Assembly (NCBI RefSeq): GCF_009725985.1
Contig: NZ_RCNR01000012.1
Coordinates: 1 to 64,000 of the forward strand
Reading direction: 5' to 3'
From: Zobellia amurskyensis
Lineage (GTDB): Bacteria; Bacteroidota; Bacteroidia; Flavobacteriales; Flavobacteriaceae
DNA: 64,000 nt
Shown here piece by piece: positions 35,801-45,412 of the stretch. The stretch's first letter is position 1. Each line of letters starts with the position of its first letter. The position numbers and the translations under genes are program-made. A model generated the notes under the pieces. That model saw only the letters and a program-made list of their open reading frames with translations. It ran no database searches and was not told the origin of the DNA.

Positions 35801-35826
35801 TGTGTAACCGTCCAACTCCTATCCTT

Positions 35827-37254
35827 ATGAAACGCATTATCCTTTCCCTACTTTTTTTGCTGACTCTCAGTTCTATTTTTGCACAGAGCGAACAAAAAAA
35901 CAGAGTTATTATATTAACGGATATTGAGGCCGATCCAGACGACACCCAATCCTTGGTTCGCTTGTTTTTGTATGCCAACCAGATAGATATAAAAGGAATT
36001 GTTGCCACTACTTCCTGTTGGCTTACCTCCAGCATACATCCGGAATCTATTCAGCGAGTAATTACAGCCTATGGCCAAGTACAACCTAATCTTTTAAAAC
36101 ACGAAGCTGGTTTTCCAGAAGCCAAAACACTCTCCGCTTTGGTTAAAAACGGCCTGCCCAAATATGGTATGAAAGGTGTTGGAGAGGGAATGGATTCTGA
36201 AGGCTCCGAATGGATCATAAAAGAATTGGAGAAGGATGATGACCGACCGTTATGGATTTCTACATGGGGCGGTGTCAATACCCTTGCACAGGCTCTTTTT
36301 AAAATTAAGAATACCAAAAAGGAAAAAGAAGCCAAGAAATTAATTTCAAAAATTAGGGTTTATACCATATCCGATCAAGATGATAGCGGCATTTGGATCA
36401 GGAATAATTTTCCTGATTTGTTTTACATCGTTAGTCCGGGCGATTATTATGAACACGCTACTTGGACAGGAGTTAACAGCTTTGTAAAGGGCATTGACAA
36501 CACAAATATCAGCAACAAGTGGATAGCACAGCACATTCAGCAGGATCACGGCCCTTTGGGTGCGCAATATCCTGATGTAGCTTGGGGCGTAGAAGGAGAT
36601 ACACCTGCCTTCTTATCGCTAATCCCTAACGGAATAAATAATGCCGAACATCCGGAATGGGGTGGCTGGGGCGGACGTTACGAATTGTACAAACCCGATT
36701 TCTCAAAGGCAAAAGAAGGAGGTTCCATAGTGGAAATTGCTCCTGAAACTAGGGCTATATGGACCAATGCCATTGACAATTACACACCCTACATTCCTAA
36801 AGAATACGGCCGCTCCGTAAAACAAGATTCGGTTTCATTTAAAAATGATAAAGTTACGTTATGGCGCTGGCGAGATGATTTTCAAAATGATTTTGCCGCT
36901 CGTATGGATTGGTGTTTTATGCCTTTTGAAGAAGCTAACCACCCTCCTGTTCCCGCATTGACCCATCCAGAACACATTACGGTGAAATCCGGCGAAGGTT
37001 TTACTTTGGATGCTTTTGATACAATAGACCCGGACGGTGATAATTTTAGTTTCCTCTGGTTTAACTATCCCGAAGCCGGCACCTACAAAGAACTAATAAA
37101 AGTTAATGGTACCGAAAATGCGCATCTTGCATCTTTTACCGCTCCAAAAGTAACCAAAAAGGAAACGGCTCATTTTATCGTAAAAGTTACGGATAAGGGA
37201 AAGCACCCATTATCTAGATACAAGAGGGTTATAGTAACCATAAATCCCAAATAG
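35827..37254 (+). CDS. secreted nucleoside-hydrolase-like DUF1593 protein
   Basis: A 475-residue exported protein from ATG 35827, with signal peptide MKRIILSLLFLLTLSSIFAQ. Residues about 30-300 form a nucleoside-hydrolase-like domain (DUF1593): IILTDIEADPDDTQSLVRLF carries the Asp cluster that binds Ca in inosine-uridine hydrolases, followed by WISTWGGVNTLAQAL and WGVEGDTPAFL. A C-terminal Ig/cadherin-like beta domain (about 375-475, DAFDTIDPDGDNFSFLWF) probably serves sugar binding or stability. Homologues occur with polysaccharide-degradation genes; the substrate here is not known. Confidence 0.85.
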   Translation: MKRIILSLLFLLTLSSIFAQSEQKNRVIILTDIEADPDDTQSLVRLFLYANQIDIKGIVATTSCWLTSSIHPESIQRVITAYGQVQPNLLKHEAGFPEAKTLSALVKNGLPKYGMKGVGEGMDSEGSEWIIKELEKDDDRPLWISTWGGVNTLAQALFKIKNTKKEKEAKKLISKIRVYTISDQDDSGIWIRNNFPDLFYIVSPGDYYEHATWTGVNSFVKGIDNTNISNKWIAQHIQQDHGPLGAQYPDVAWGVEGDTPAFLSLIPNGINNAEHPEWGGWGGRYELYKPDFSKAKEGGSIVEIAPETRAIWTNAIDNYTPYIPKEYGRSVKQDSVSFKNDKVTLWRWRDDFQNDFAARMDWCFMPFEEANHPPVPALTHPEHITVKSGEGFTLDAFDTIDPDGDNFSFLWFNYPEAGTYKELIKVNGTENAHLASFTAPKVTKKETAHFIVKVTDKGKHPLSRYKRVIVTINPK

Positions 37255-37283
37255 CCAATCCCCATTAAATTATAAAGTAAAAA

Positions 37284-37865
37284 GTGACTTCTAAAAACAC
37301 AGAAACCTTCTGCCCTGCAAGCGTTAAGGAATGGAGAAGTTGGTTATCTCAAAATCATATTTCCAAGTCTTCTATTTGGGTTGTTTTCTATAAAAAGAAT
37401 TCAAAGAAACCTTACATTTCATGGAGCGAAGCTGTAGATGAAGCACTGTGTTTTGGTTTGATCGATAGCACCAAAAAACGCATTGACGACGAAAAGTATA
37501 TGCAGTTTTACAGTCAGCGGAAACCGACGAGTACCTGGTCCAAAATCAATAAGGACAAAGTAAAGTTACTAATGGAAAAAGGACTCATGGCACAGGCGGG
37601 TATGGACAAGGTTGAAACCGCAAAACAAAACGGTTCTTGGTCTATTCTGGATGCCGCTGAAAACCTCACTATTCCAAAAGATTTGGAGACGGAATTTCAA
37701 ACTAAACCTACTGCAAAAGATTTTTTCTTGAGCTTAAGCAGGTCTAACCGAAAATCTATTCTGCAATGGATTGCCATGGCCAAACGCCCTGAAACAAGAC
37801 AAAAGCGCATACAGGAAACTGTGGACCTTGCCAGCAACAAACTAAAACCAAAACAGTTTAGGTAA
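37284..37865 (+). CDS. YdeI/OmpD-associated family protein
   Basis: A 193-residue cytoplasmic protein starting at GTG 37284. It has the YdeI/OmpD-associated signature VKEWRSWLSQNHISKSSIWV, VFYKKNSKKPYISWSEAVDEA, LCFGLIDSTKKRID and QFYSQRKPTSTWSKINKDKV. The C-terminal half includes a DUF1905-like helical bundle (FFLSLSRSNRKSILQWIA). Function unproven; some relatives are described as bacteriocin-protection proteins. It follows the DUF1593 gene by 29 bases. Confidence 0.85.
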   Translation: MTSKNTETFCPASVKEWRSWLSQNHISKSSIWVVFYKKNSKKPYISWSEAVDEALCFGLIDSTKKRIDDEKYMQFYSQRKPTSTWSKINKDKVKLLMEKGLMAQAGMDKVETAKQNGSWSILDAAENLTIPKDLETEFQTKPTAKDFFLSLSRSNRKSILQWIAMAKRPETRQKRIQETVDLASNKLKPKQFR

Positions 37866-38013
37866 AGCTATCGTCAACAATTATTGTTTATCCCACTTCA
37901 GAAATACTAAAGGCCAACACAGACACCGAAATCTCAAAACCTATAGCATTGTAGCAAGTGAAATTTAACCTCTCTTAATTTTAAGGAATAAGAATTATGT
38001 AGACTAACCGTAA

Positions 38014-38682
38014 ATGGAAACAGAAAAAGTCGACATAAAAAATATTGCACGGGATGCATTAACCAACGTATTTAGAACGGACACGGATCAATCAGGTTTT
38101 ATTCATATTGATTTTGGCCAGGACATCAGTTCTACTGAATTTAGAACCTTAATGATTCAATTAAAGACCGAGTTATCTGTCTTAGTAGCCAACAAATTCC
38201 ACAAAAAATTAACCTACCAATGGCTTGGACGATTTGACCAGCAATTGACCACACCGCACCATCTAGACAACGCTGCAGACCAATCCTTTTTGATGTTAGG
38301 ATACGAACCTAGCGATATAGAAAGTGAATTATACTTGGCGGACTATCACAAATTTTCAAAGGAAAATAAGAAGGCCGTTAACAATAATTTTGATGAGAGC
38401 AACCCTATTTATTTAGGCGATGAAAAATTACTTGAACCCTACATCACTAAAGTACAGCCGTTTCCAAAAGACACCTATAAAATTGTCTTGATTAACAACA
38501 GCAACTCCAAAGCAGAAAACCTGACACTTGGTGTGTTTCATAAAGCAACAATCATAAACCAAGATTTAAGTAAAAAAAGGGTTGTTAATTCCATGATGTT
38601 GAACATGGTTCCTATGAACCTGAGGGATGAAAAGAAAATTGATGAAGCCGATTTTAAAATCACCGAACACGTAAGTACATAG
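38014..38682 (+). CDS. hypothetical protein, possible double-stranded-beta-helix fold
   Basis: Not recognised with confidence. The 222-residue protein has no signal or membrane segment. It opens VDIKNIARDALTNVFRTD and has a beta-rich centre. The segment QLTTPHHLDNAADQSFLMLG contains HxD (His-Leu-Asp), reminiscent of the iron ligands of 2-oxoglutarate oxygenases, and a later GVFHKATII supplies another His; this resemblance is weak. It is flanked by YdeI-like and PhoD-like genes on the same strand and separated from them by 148 and 94 bases, so it may stand alone. Confidence 0.6.
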   Translation: METEKVDIKNIARDALTNVFRTDTDQSGFIHIDFGQDISSTEFRTLMIQLKTELSVLVANKFHKKLTYQWLGRFDQQLTTPHHLDNAADQSFLMLGYEPSDIESELYLADYHKFSKENKKAVNNNFDESNPIYLGDEKLLEPYITKVQPFPKDTYKIVLINNSNSKAENLTLGVFHKATIINQDLSKKRVVNSMMLNMVPMNLRDEKKIDEADFKITEHVST

Positions 38683-38776
38683 CCGGAAAAACATCCAAAT
38701 TGGTATATTTACAATTCGGGTTGTTTGCTTATGCAAAGTGAACAACCGGAGACCAGAACCTATACCAACACCAAAG

Positions 38777-40189
38777 ATGAGACTACTTATTACCCTAGCG
38801 CTATGTGCATTCGCCCTTTTTCCTAGCATTGCCCAAAGTGAAACAAACGTTTATTTTACCACCGGATTCAAAATTGGGGAAGTAACGGATTCCTCCGCCA
38901 TTATTCTCACCAGACTTTGCAAGTCGCCGCAACCTGTGGCAGTGTACCACAAACAAGAAGATAAAGTATTTAGGCCTCCAATCGATTTTGACAATAACAT
39001 GCCTATTTCTGAAATGGAAGGTGCGGTTGGCGGTGCTGCAGGGCAAGTGAAAATCAACTTAAAATCAAAAGATACGGTCATTAGCACAGCATGGGAATAT
39101 GTTTCCGGATACCGAGATTTTACACTGAAACGGAAGTTTACAAGCTTACGGCCCAACACCCATTATGACATACAGATTCAAGGTAGAAAAAGTGAAGGTG
39201 CCCCTGTAACGGAGATTAAAGGTGCATTTTCCACTGCTCCAGCGGCAGATCAGGCGGTACCGGTATTGTTCACCTCGTCTACTTGTCAGTTCTATTGGTC
39301 GCATGATGATGCTGATCGTGGCTTTAAAATTTACGACAGCATGCTAAAGCTCAATCCCCTATTTCATTGCCAAACGGGAGATTACGTGTATTATGACAAA
39401 CCCGGACCTATGGCTTACACGGTTGAGCTGGCAAGACACAAGTGGCACGCTATGAATTCTTGGCCCGCTTTGTTCGACTTTTACAAGCGCACACCGGCCT
39501 ATTTACAAAAGGATGACCATGATTTATTAAAAGACGATGCCACCTCCTATTCTTCGCCTTTTGGAGAATTAAGCTATGAAGACGGTCTTGATATTTGGCG
39601 TGAACAAGTTCCTATAATAGATAAACCCTACCGAACGTTTAGATGGGGCAAGGATTTACAAATTTGGAACGTAGAGGTACGGGAATTCCGAAGTGACAAC
39701 AAAGCACCGGACGGAAAGGAAAAAACCATCTGGGGGAAAGAACAGATTGCTTGGTTTAAAGAAACCGTAGCAGCATCGGACGCTACTTTTAAGATTCTGG
39801 TTTCGCCCACGCCCGTAGTAGGTCCCGACCGCTCCAAAGGTAAATATGATAACCACTCCAACACCTCGTTTGAAACGGAGGGCAAATGGTTGCGCCAATA
39901 TCTGGCGGACCAGAACGTGTTGGTCATTAACGGAGATAGACATTGGCAATACGTTTCCGTAGACCCCGTAACGGGACTACGCGAATTCAGTCAAGGGCCG
40001 GTGAGCGATTTTCATGCCCAAGGTTGGAACCAAGAAGATGTACGCCCCGAACATAAGTTCTTACGCGTAAAAGGAGGTTTTTTGGCCGTAAAGGTATATC
40101 GTGAGAAAAAAGAAGCGGTCATTGAATTTATCCATTATGATGTAGATGGAAACGAAGTAAACAAAGAGGTTATAAAAGTGACCGTATAA
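38777..40189 (+). CDS. secreted PhoD-like alkaline phosphatase
   Basis: A 470-residue exported metallophosphatase from ATG 38777 with signal peptide MRLLITLALCAFALFPSIAQ. An N-terminal fibronectin-like beta domain (about 20-150, ITEIKGAFSTAP region) leads into the PhoD catalytic domain: LFTSSTCQFYWSH, HCQTGDYVYY, LQKDDHDLLKDDATSY and LVINGDRHWQYVS. It is longer than the enzyme at 3480 and lacks its lipobox. The leader contains a hairpin (GGTTGTT 38719-38725 with AACAACC 38741-38747) and a near -7 box TATATTTA at 38704-38711. Substrate undefined. Confidence 0.87.
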   Translation: MRLLITLALCAFALFPSIAQSETNVYFTTGFKIGEVTDSSAIILTRLCKSPQPVAVYHKQEDKVFRPPIDFDNNMPISEMEGAVGGAAGQVKINLKSKDTVISTAWEYVSGYRDFTLKRKFTSLRPNTHYDIQIQGRKSEGAPVTEIKGAFSTAPAADQAVPVLFTSSTCQFYWSHDDADRGFKIYDSMLKLNPLFHCQTGDYVYYDKPGPMAYTVELARHKWHAMNSWPALFDFYKRTPAYLQKDDHDLLKDDATSYSSPFGELSYEDGLDIWREQVPIIDKPYRTFRWGKDLQIWNVEVREFRSDNKAPDGKEKTIWGKEQIAWFKETVAASDATFKILVSPTPVVGPDRSKGKYDNHSNTSFETEGKWLRQYLADQNVLVINGDRHWQYVSVDPVTGLREFSQGPVSDFHAQGWNQEDVRPEHKFLRVKGGFLAVKVYREKKEAVIEFIHYDVDGNEVNKEVIKVTV

Positions 40190-40266
40190 CCTCCTAATCG
40201 CATGGAATATTTAAACAACCCCAATCTAAAAAACAAAAGCAAAGAACTGCTGCTACGGTTGTAGTG

Positions 40267-41673
40267 CTACAAATTCTTAGGATTCACCCCAATGGAATTG
40301 AACAATTTGGCTTTCGCCGAAAAAAACTTGTTCTGTACGGCATTCCTTTTCAGCTCGGCATCTATGAGTTTGCTTTCCCTGGAGTTGACCAAAAATAGGG
40401 AGCTCTCCCCAAAACCGAACTTTCGCTCTTCGGCGGCTACTAGGGTGTTGTAGTTGAATACCACATCATCTATCAATACATTTTGTTTCTCAAAGGATTC
40501 TAGTTCGCGGTACAGGCCTACTATTTTGTTCTTGATGCGTATTTCCGCATCATCCAATTCAAACTCGGCATTCTGCAACTTCATTTTGGCCAGTTTCAAA
40601 TCGCCTCGTTCTTTTCTTAGAAAAAGAGGTACGCTAAATGCCACACCGCCTTTATAGGCTTCGGTCGTAAAACTGGAAATATACTCGGGTTTCTCCGTCA
40701 AGAAATTATATTGCAACTCAATTTTAGGCAATAGTTTATTGGCTTTCAATCGCTTTTCAACGGTGAGTCCATCAATCTTATAACCTAACGATTTGAGCTT
40801 CGGGTGGTTCGCTATGGAAAAACTGTCCAACGGCATCCCCATAATTTCTAATGTCGTATCGATAGCGCCCGCCAGATTGGTTTCGGGAATTACGTTGGGC
40901 TGTAGCTCCACCGGCATATTATCGCCCATCCACAGAAAATTGGAAAGTTCCAAGGCACTTTTCATAAAGCGGACTTTTGCCTGCTCCAAATTCAGCTCAC
41001 GGTCTTGCATGGCTATTTTAGCTTCCACGGTATCGATTGCGGCAACTTCCCCAACTTGGGCACTCTTCTTTACCCCTTCAAAACGCATTTCGGCATTCGC
41101 CAAAAAATCAGTGTACACTTGCGTGTCTTGGTAGGCATGCAACCAGTTAAAATAGGCCAAAGAAGCTTCAAAAAGCACCTCGTTCACCTGTAAATCGCGC
41201 TCCACCAAGGAACGCTCCTTAAAAATCTTGGCTTGCTTTAATGTGGTCATACGCTCATTTATCCAAAGCCCCTGCCCTACGGACATGGAAACTCCGGCAC
41301 TGTACAGCCCGTCATCGGGAACGTTTTGAGAAGGGTTTAAATACACCCCTTCATTCTGTTCAAAATTTCCCTTTAGTTCCACCCCGTACCACGTTGGTAT
41401 TTTAAAAGTGGTGTTCAGGCGGTCATAATATTCCGTGCCCTTAAATTCCTTTCGGTCATAATCCACCTCAATTTTAGGGTCAAATCCACCGCGGGAACGC
41501 ATTAGCTCAGCCTGCCCCATACCAATGTTCAGTTGGGCCTGTTTGGCTATAGGGTGATATTTTTTTACATACCCCAGATATTCGTTAAAACCTAATACCA
41601 CCTCTCCGGGCTGTTGGGCCTGCGCAACCAAAAAACAAACCACAAAGAGATAAAACAGTATGTTCTTCATCAT
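40267..41673 (-). CDS. TolC-family outer-membrane efflux protein
   Basis: A 468-residue outer-membrane channel of the TolC type. A signal peptide (MMKNILFYLFVVCFLVAQAQ) is followed by two long coiled-coil repeats (for example KQAQLNIGMGQAELMRSRGG and LKLAKMKLQNAEFELDDAEI). It forms the exit duct for an ABC/HlyD exporter. It is the last gene of the TetR-ABC-HlyD-TolC operon and overlaps HlyD by 4 bases. The 77 bases to the convergent PhoD gene hold no clear terminator. Confidence 0.9.
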   Translation of the reverse strand: MMKNILFYLFVVCFLVAQAQQPGEVVLGFNEYLGYVKKYHPIAKQAQLNIGMGQAELMRSRGGFDPKIEVDYDRKEFKGTEYYDRLNTTFKIPTWYGVELKGNFEQNEGVYLNPSQNVPDDGLYSAGVSMSVGQGLWINERMTTLKQAKIFKERSLVERDLQVNEVLFEASLAYFNWLHAYQDTQVYTDFLANAEMRFEGVKKSAQVGEVAAIDTVEAKIAMQDRELNLEQAKVRFMKSALELSNFLWMGDNMPVELQPNVIPETNLAGAIDTTLEIMGMPLDSFSIANHPKLKSLGYKIDGLTVEKRLKANKLLPKIELQYNFLTEKPEYISSFTTEAYKGGVAFSVPLFLRKERGDLKLAKMKLQNAEFELDDAEIRIKNKIVGLYRELESFEKQNVLIDDVVFNYNTLVAAEERKFGFGESSLFLVNSRESKLIDAELKRNAVQNKFFSAKAKLFNSIGVNPKNL

Positions 41674-43019
41674 TTTTCCTTTTTAGCAGTCGTTTGTTTA
41701 GGCAAATAGTAGTTAGGCGGGAATCCGTTTATCTGGCGCCATAGCTCGTACCAAATGGGCACATCTTCCAAAAGTGCAATGGTACTGGCTCCGGAACCTA
41801 CCCTGATTTCTTTGGGCCACTCCTGCTCTTCTGGATCCGGCGCTATCAAAACCCGATATTTTCCGCTAGGATCTATAAAGGTTTCCACGGCTACTATTTT
41901 TCCGCCAAAAGTTCCGTAGGAGGCATTGGGCCATCCGCTGAAAACAATGGCAGGCCAGCCATCAAACTGTATGCGGACTTTCTCGCCCACATGCACCAAG
42001 GGTAAATCCATAGGGGCTACAAAGGTCTCTACCGCCATATCAAAATCGGACGGCATGATTCCCACTAAGCGATCACCTTCTTTAAAGTTTTCACCTATTC
42101 CGCCTTGTATGGCCTTGTTAATATAACCGCTCTGGGGCGCTTTTATATAGTACATGCCCGTACGGATCTCATAATTGGCAAACTGGTTCTCTAGCTTGCT
42201 TACCTGGGCTTCGGAATCAAACTGATTGGATTGCGCGGTGTACATATCGCTCTGTGCTTTGGAAATTTTATCCGTGTATGCTACGCGTACCCGGTTAATT
42301 TCCATCTCGGCATTTAGGACCTCGTTTTTGGCCGCCAATAATTTGTTCTCTTGGGAAATAAGCTTCGCCTGTGTTTCTTGTAGCTTCAATCGTTTGGCCT
42401 CCACATCGGTCATGGCTTTTAGACCTTCTTGCTGCAATTGCTCAATACGGTTGTACTGCCGCTCCGCAATCTGCAAGTTGGTCTGTGCCGCTTCCAAATC
42501 AATACTATCGCTTTTTACCTTTAGTTTGGATTGCAATAGTTTGTTTTTCGCCTGCTCAAATTTCAGGTTGCTTTCATTGCCCAATGCCGAAATCTGATTG
42601 TTCAATGCGCCCACTTTACTTTGGTACGACTCTACGGACATATTCTTCGCCTTGATCTGCTGGCCGGTTCTTTCCATCAAACGTGGGTCAAAATACTCGT
42701 TCTTTACTTCGGAGATATGTAAAATGGTATCGCCTTTTTCCACATAATCACCTTCTTGCACGTACCATTTTTCAATACGTCCTGGAATGGGCGATTGTAT
42801 GCTCTGCGGCCTGTGCTGCGGACTCAGCGTCGTCAGGTTTCCCGTACCGCGTACACTCTGCGTCCACGGAATAAAGAGCAGGATAAAACCAAAAAGTGCG
42901 GAACCCAACAAAAACCGGTTCAGGTGCTTGTAGTGCCTTTGGTGAAACACCCGGTCCGTAGATTTAAACCCGGTTAGGTGTACCGTTTTATTTAGGGGAT
43001 TTTTAGAAATATTAAGCAT
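41670..43019 (-). CDS. HlyD-family periplasmic adaptor protein
   Basis: A 449-residue membrane-fusion protein. One N-terminal transmembrane helix (FLLGSALFGFILLFIPW, about 36-52) is followed by a biotinyl-lipoyl half (SIQSPIPGRIEKWYVQEGDY), a long alpha-hairpin of coiled coil (about 110-270, rich in Gln/Glu/Lys) and the second lipoyl half with YIKAPQSGYINKAI. C-terminal beta-barrel segments (VGEKVRIQFDGWPAIVFSGW) finish it. It bridges the inner-membrane ABC protein and TolC. It lies 6 bases after the ABC gene. Confidence 0.92.
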   Translation of the reverse strand: MLNISKNPLNKTVHLTGFKSTDRVFHQRHYKHLNRFLLGSALFGFILLFIPWTQSVRGTGNLTTLSPQHRPQSIQSPIPGRIEKWYVQEGDYVEKGDTILHISEVKNEYFDPRLMERTGQQIKAKNMSVESYQSKVGALNNQISALGNESNLKFEQAKNKLLQSKLKVKSDSIDLEAAQTNLQIAERQYNRIEQLQQEGLKAMTDVEAKRLKLQETQAKLISQENKLLAAKNEVLNAEMEINRVRVAYTDKISKAQSDMYTAQSNQFDSEAQVSKLENQFANYEIRTGMYYIKAPQSGYINKAIQGGIGENFKEGDRLVGIMPSDFDMAVETFVAPMDLPLVHVGEKVRIQFDGWPAIVFSGWPNASYGTFGGKIVAVETFIDPSGKYRVLIAPDPEEQEWPKEIRVGSGASTIALLEDVPIWYELWRQINGFPPNYYLPKQTTAKKEK

Positions 43020-43025
43020 AGTCTC

Positions 43026-44687
43026 TTATGTTATAGCAATAATTCGGCCTTGGTCCATCGTAATAATGCGCTTGCAGGTCTCCATCCATCGTAAGTCTTG
43101 GCTTACCACTACCAGTGCCCAAGGATTGGCGGGATCCCCCAAGAAATTCATTAGGCGCTCTGCCTCCACTTGGTCAAATTGATTTAACGGATCGTTCAAT
43201 ACAAGCAGCTTTGGTTTGCGCACCACACTACGCGCCAATACTATTTTTCGTGCCACGGTATAGGGTATCTGTTGTCCTTCTGGGTGGATTATAGTGCTAA
43301 GCCCCTCCGGTTGTTCTTTTACGAACTGTAACAGCCCCACACTTTCCATGGCCCAATGCAGGTCTTTGTGCGAAATGCTCGTATCCCCAAAAGTGATGTT
43401 CTCCAGAATAGTACCTTCAAACGGACTCTCCTCTGTCATAGACTGGCCCAAGAAAGACCGGTAATGATTGGGGTTGATGCCGCTCAACGAAAAATCGTTG
43501 GCATAGATATTACCCTCCGTAGGTTCTATGATACCTGCGATCAACCGTAGTAAAGTGGACTTACCGGAACCATTGGAACCAATGACCAAATACCTACTTC
43601 CAGGCTCTATTTTTAAGGAAATATCATGTAAGATCTGGTGCTCTTTGGTGCCAAAATAAACCTTGTCCAGTTCTACCGTTAGGGTACCTTCTTCGGTTAA
43701 AGGACGCTCGCCGTCTTGCTTCTCTAGATCACGGTCTACCACCTGCCCCATTTTTTCCAAAGAGGTCAACAGGTCATAAAAAGTTTCCAAACCACGGATC
43801 AGTTTTTCTACGGAAGTAATCACCAAAAGAATAATAATTTCCGCCGCCACAAACTGTCCAATGTTCATTTCTTGGTTCAAAACCAAAAGCCCACCGATTA
43901 CCAAAAGTCCCGCGGTAACCAATACTTTAAAACCGATCATCTGTATAAACTGTAGCACCAAAACCCTAAAATGGCTTTCTCGTGCTTGCAGGTAATCTGC
44001 CACCAACATATCGTTTTTATCTACGGCAAGGCTGGTTCTCCCAGAAAGTTTAAAACTCACCAAGGAACGCGCCACCTCTTGTATCCAATGCGCCACTTTG
44101 TATTTGCGTTTGGATTCGTCCAAACTGGTATCCATGCCCTTTGGCACCGTAAAGCGGAACACCACATAGATCAACAACAGCAAGAGCATGCCGTAGATGA
44201 TAAAAAACGGATGGTAAAAGGATAACAGCAACAGCCCGAAAACAATCTGCAACAAGGCCGCCGGAAAATCCAACAAGAGTTTGGAGAGTCCCTTTTGTAC
44301 ATTGAGCGTATCAAAAAAACGGTTCGCCAACTCGGGCGGATAATAATTGCGTAGTTCGCTCATCTTAATTTTTGGAAAACGATAGGTAAACTCAAAAGAG
44401 GCCCGCGTAAATATTTTCTGTTGCATATTCTCAATAATGCGTATCTGCATTAATTGCAACAGGCCGGCAAAGGCCACACCACCGGTAACCAAAATAACCA
44501 GAACGATCCATGACGTACTGATCTCCGCCCCCTGTATTAAGTTAATAATGGACTGTATGCCCAGCGGAAGCGAAAGGTTTACCAAACCGGCAAAAATGGC
44601 GTAATAAAAAATCTGAAGTACATCTCTTTTATCCAGTTTTAGCAAGCCCATAAGGCGTTGCCATGCCGTTAGTACGTTTTTAACCAT
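43026..44687 (-). CDS. ABC transporter (membrane plus ATPase) with degenerate ATPase motifs
   Basis: A 553-residue half-transporter: five to six membrane helices (about 20-300) and a nucleotide-binding domain (about 330-553). Walker A is intact (IGSNGSGKSTLLRL, near 370). The other motifs depart from consensus: the signature LSGGQ is replaced by PEGQQ before VARKIVLARS (near 472), Walker B reads LLVLNDP, with Asn for the Asp and Asp for the catalytic Glu (near 494), and the H-loop His is Gln in VVVSQDL (near 530). It likely exports a substrate through HlyD and TolC. Either turnover is slow, or it needs an unseen partner. It overlaps the TetR gene by 8 bases. Confidence 0.9.
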   Translation of the reverse strand: MVKNVLTAWQRLMGLLKLDKRDVLQIFYYAIFAGLVNLSLPLGIQSIINLIQGAEISTSWIVLVILVTGGVAFAGLLQLMQIRIIENMQQKIFTRASFEFTYRFPKIKMSELRNYYPPELANRFFDTLNVQKGLSKLLLDFPAALLQIVFGLLLLSFYHPFFIIYGMLLLLLIYVVFRFTVPKGMDTSLDESKRKYKVAHWIQEVARSLVSFKLSGRTSLAVDKNDMLVADYLQARESHFRVLVLQFIQMIGFKVLVTAGLLVIGGLLVLNQEMNIGQFVAAEIIILLVITSVEKLIRGLETFYDLLTSLEKMGQVVDRDLEKQDGERPLTEEGTLTVELDKVYFGTKEHQILHDISLKIEPGSRYLVIGSNGSGKSTLLRLIAGIIEPTEGNIYANDFSLSGINPNHYRSFLGQSMTEESPFEGTILENITFGDTSISHKDLHWAMESVGLLQFVKEQPEGLSTIIHPEGQQIPYTVARKIVLARSVVRKPKLLVLNDPLNQFDQVEAERLMNFLGDPANPWALVVVSQDLRWMETCKRIITMDQGRIIAIT

Positions 44688-45366
44688 TAAGTTTTTTATT
44701 TAAAGAATTAAATACCAGTTCTGTAAAGTAGTTGGTTGGGTCGCCTTTTTCGTGACAGTCCGTTAAGGAAGGAAAATGGTCTTTTAGAAAATATTGATGC
44801 AAAGAGCCTTCCAGTACCGTACTGGCCAAACTACTAGAATATGGGTACGAGGTATCTACCTCTTTGATCATGGTACTAAGGCGGTCTACCAACCTTTTAT
44901 AGATTACAAAATAACCCTCCTTATTATTGGTGTCCACTTCTTTGGTCAAATAAGATTTAGAATACTCGTTAATAACAATGTGGGTTAAAAACACCTCGTT
45001 AATGTGCGAGATATTGCTATCTACCTCCGTAGGTTGGGTAACGATGGCCAAGGCCGTTTTTAATTTCTCACTAGCATCTTTCATGCTATTGGTAGAGAAA
45101 ACCAATTTGTACTCCAACCAGCTCCAATACCATGAGGTAAGGTACAACAACATTTTGTGCTTGTTCTCAAAATAGCGGTAGATAGAACTTTCATTGCTTT
45201 TAATTTTAACGCCCAACTTTTTAAAGGTGAAGGCCTCAAAGCCTATTTCATGGATCAACAGAATACTTTCTTCCACAATGCGCTTGCCCAAGGTGGTAGA
45301 CTGCGGGTCTTTGATATATAGTTTATCGTTAACCCCTATTTGAATTGATTGTAAAAGACGCTCCAT
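44680..45366 (-). CDS. TetR/AcrR-family regulator of the export operon
   Basis: A 228-residue regulator. The DNA-binding region (about 30-75) reads GKRIVEESILLIHEIGFEAF followed by TFKKLGVKIKSNESSIYRYF, the TetR helix-turn-helix. The rest is an all-helical ligand/dimer domain. It is the first gene of the operon it heads, which argues for autoregulation. A perfect palindrome lies 34 bases upstream of its ATG (45400-45412). Confidence 0.9.
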   Translation of the reverse strand: MERLLQSIQIGVNDKLYIKDPQSTTLGKRIVEESILLIHEIGFEAFTFKKLGVKIKSNESSIYRYFENKHKMLLYLTSWYWSWLEYKLVFSTNSMKDASEKLKTALAIVTQPTEVDSNISHINEVFLTHIVINEYSKSYLTKEVDTNNKEGYFVIYKRLVDRLSTMIKEVDTSYPYSSSLASTVLEGSLHQYFLKDHFPSLTDCHEKGDPTNYFTELVFNSLNKKLNG

Positions 45367-45399
45367 AGCTCTGAAATAATAGTTACAGCGATAAATATA

Positions 45400-45412
45400 A
45401 TAGTATTACTAT
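45400..45412. promoter_or_regulatory. candidate TetR operator
   Basis: ATAGTA-T-TACTAT is a perfect inverted repeat 34 bases before the TetR ATG. Further ACTAT...ATAGT inverted copies occur just beyond (about 45443-45463). Spacing suits repression of the TetR-led operon; this is inference. Confidence 0.4.
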
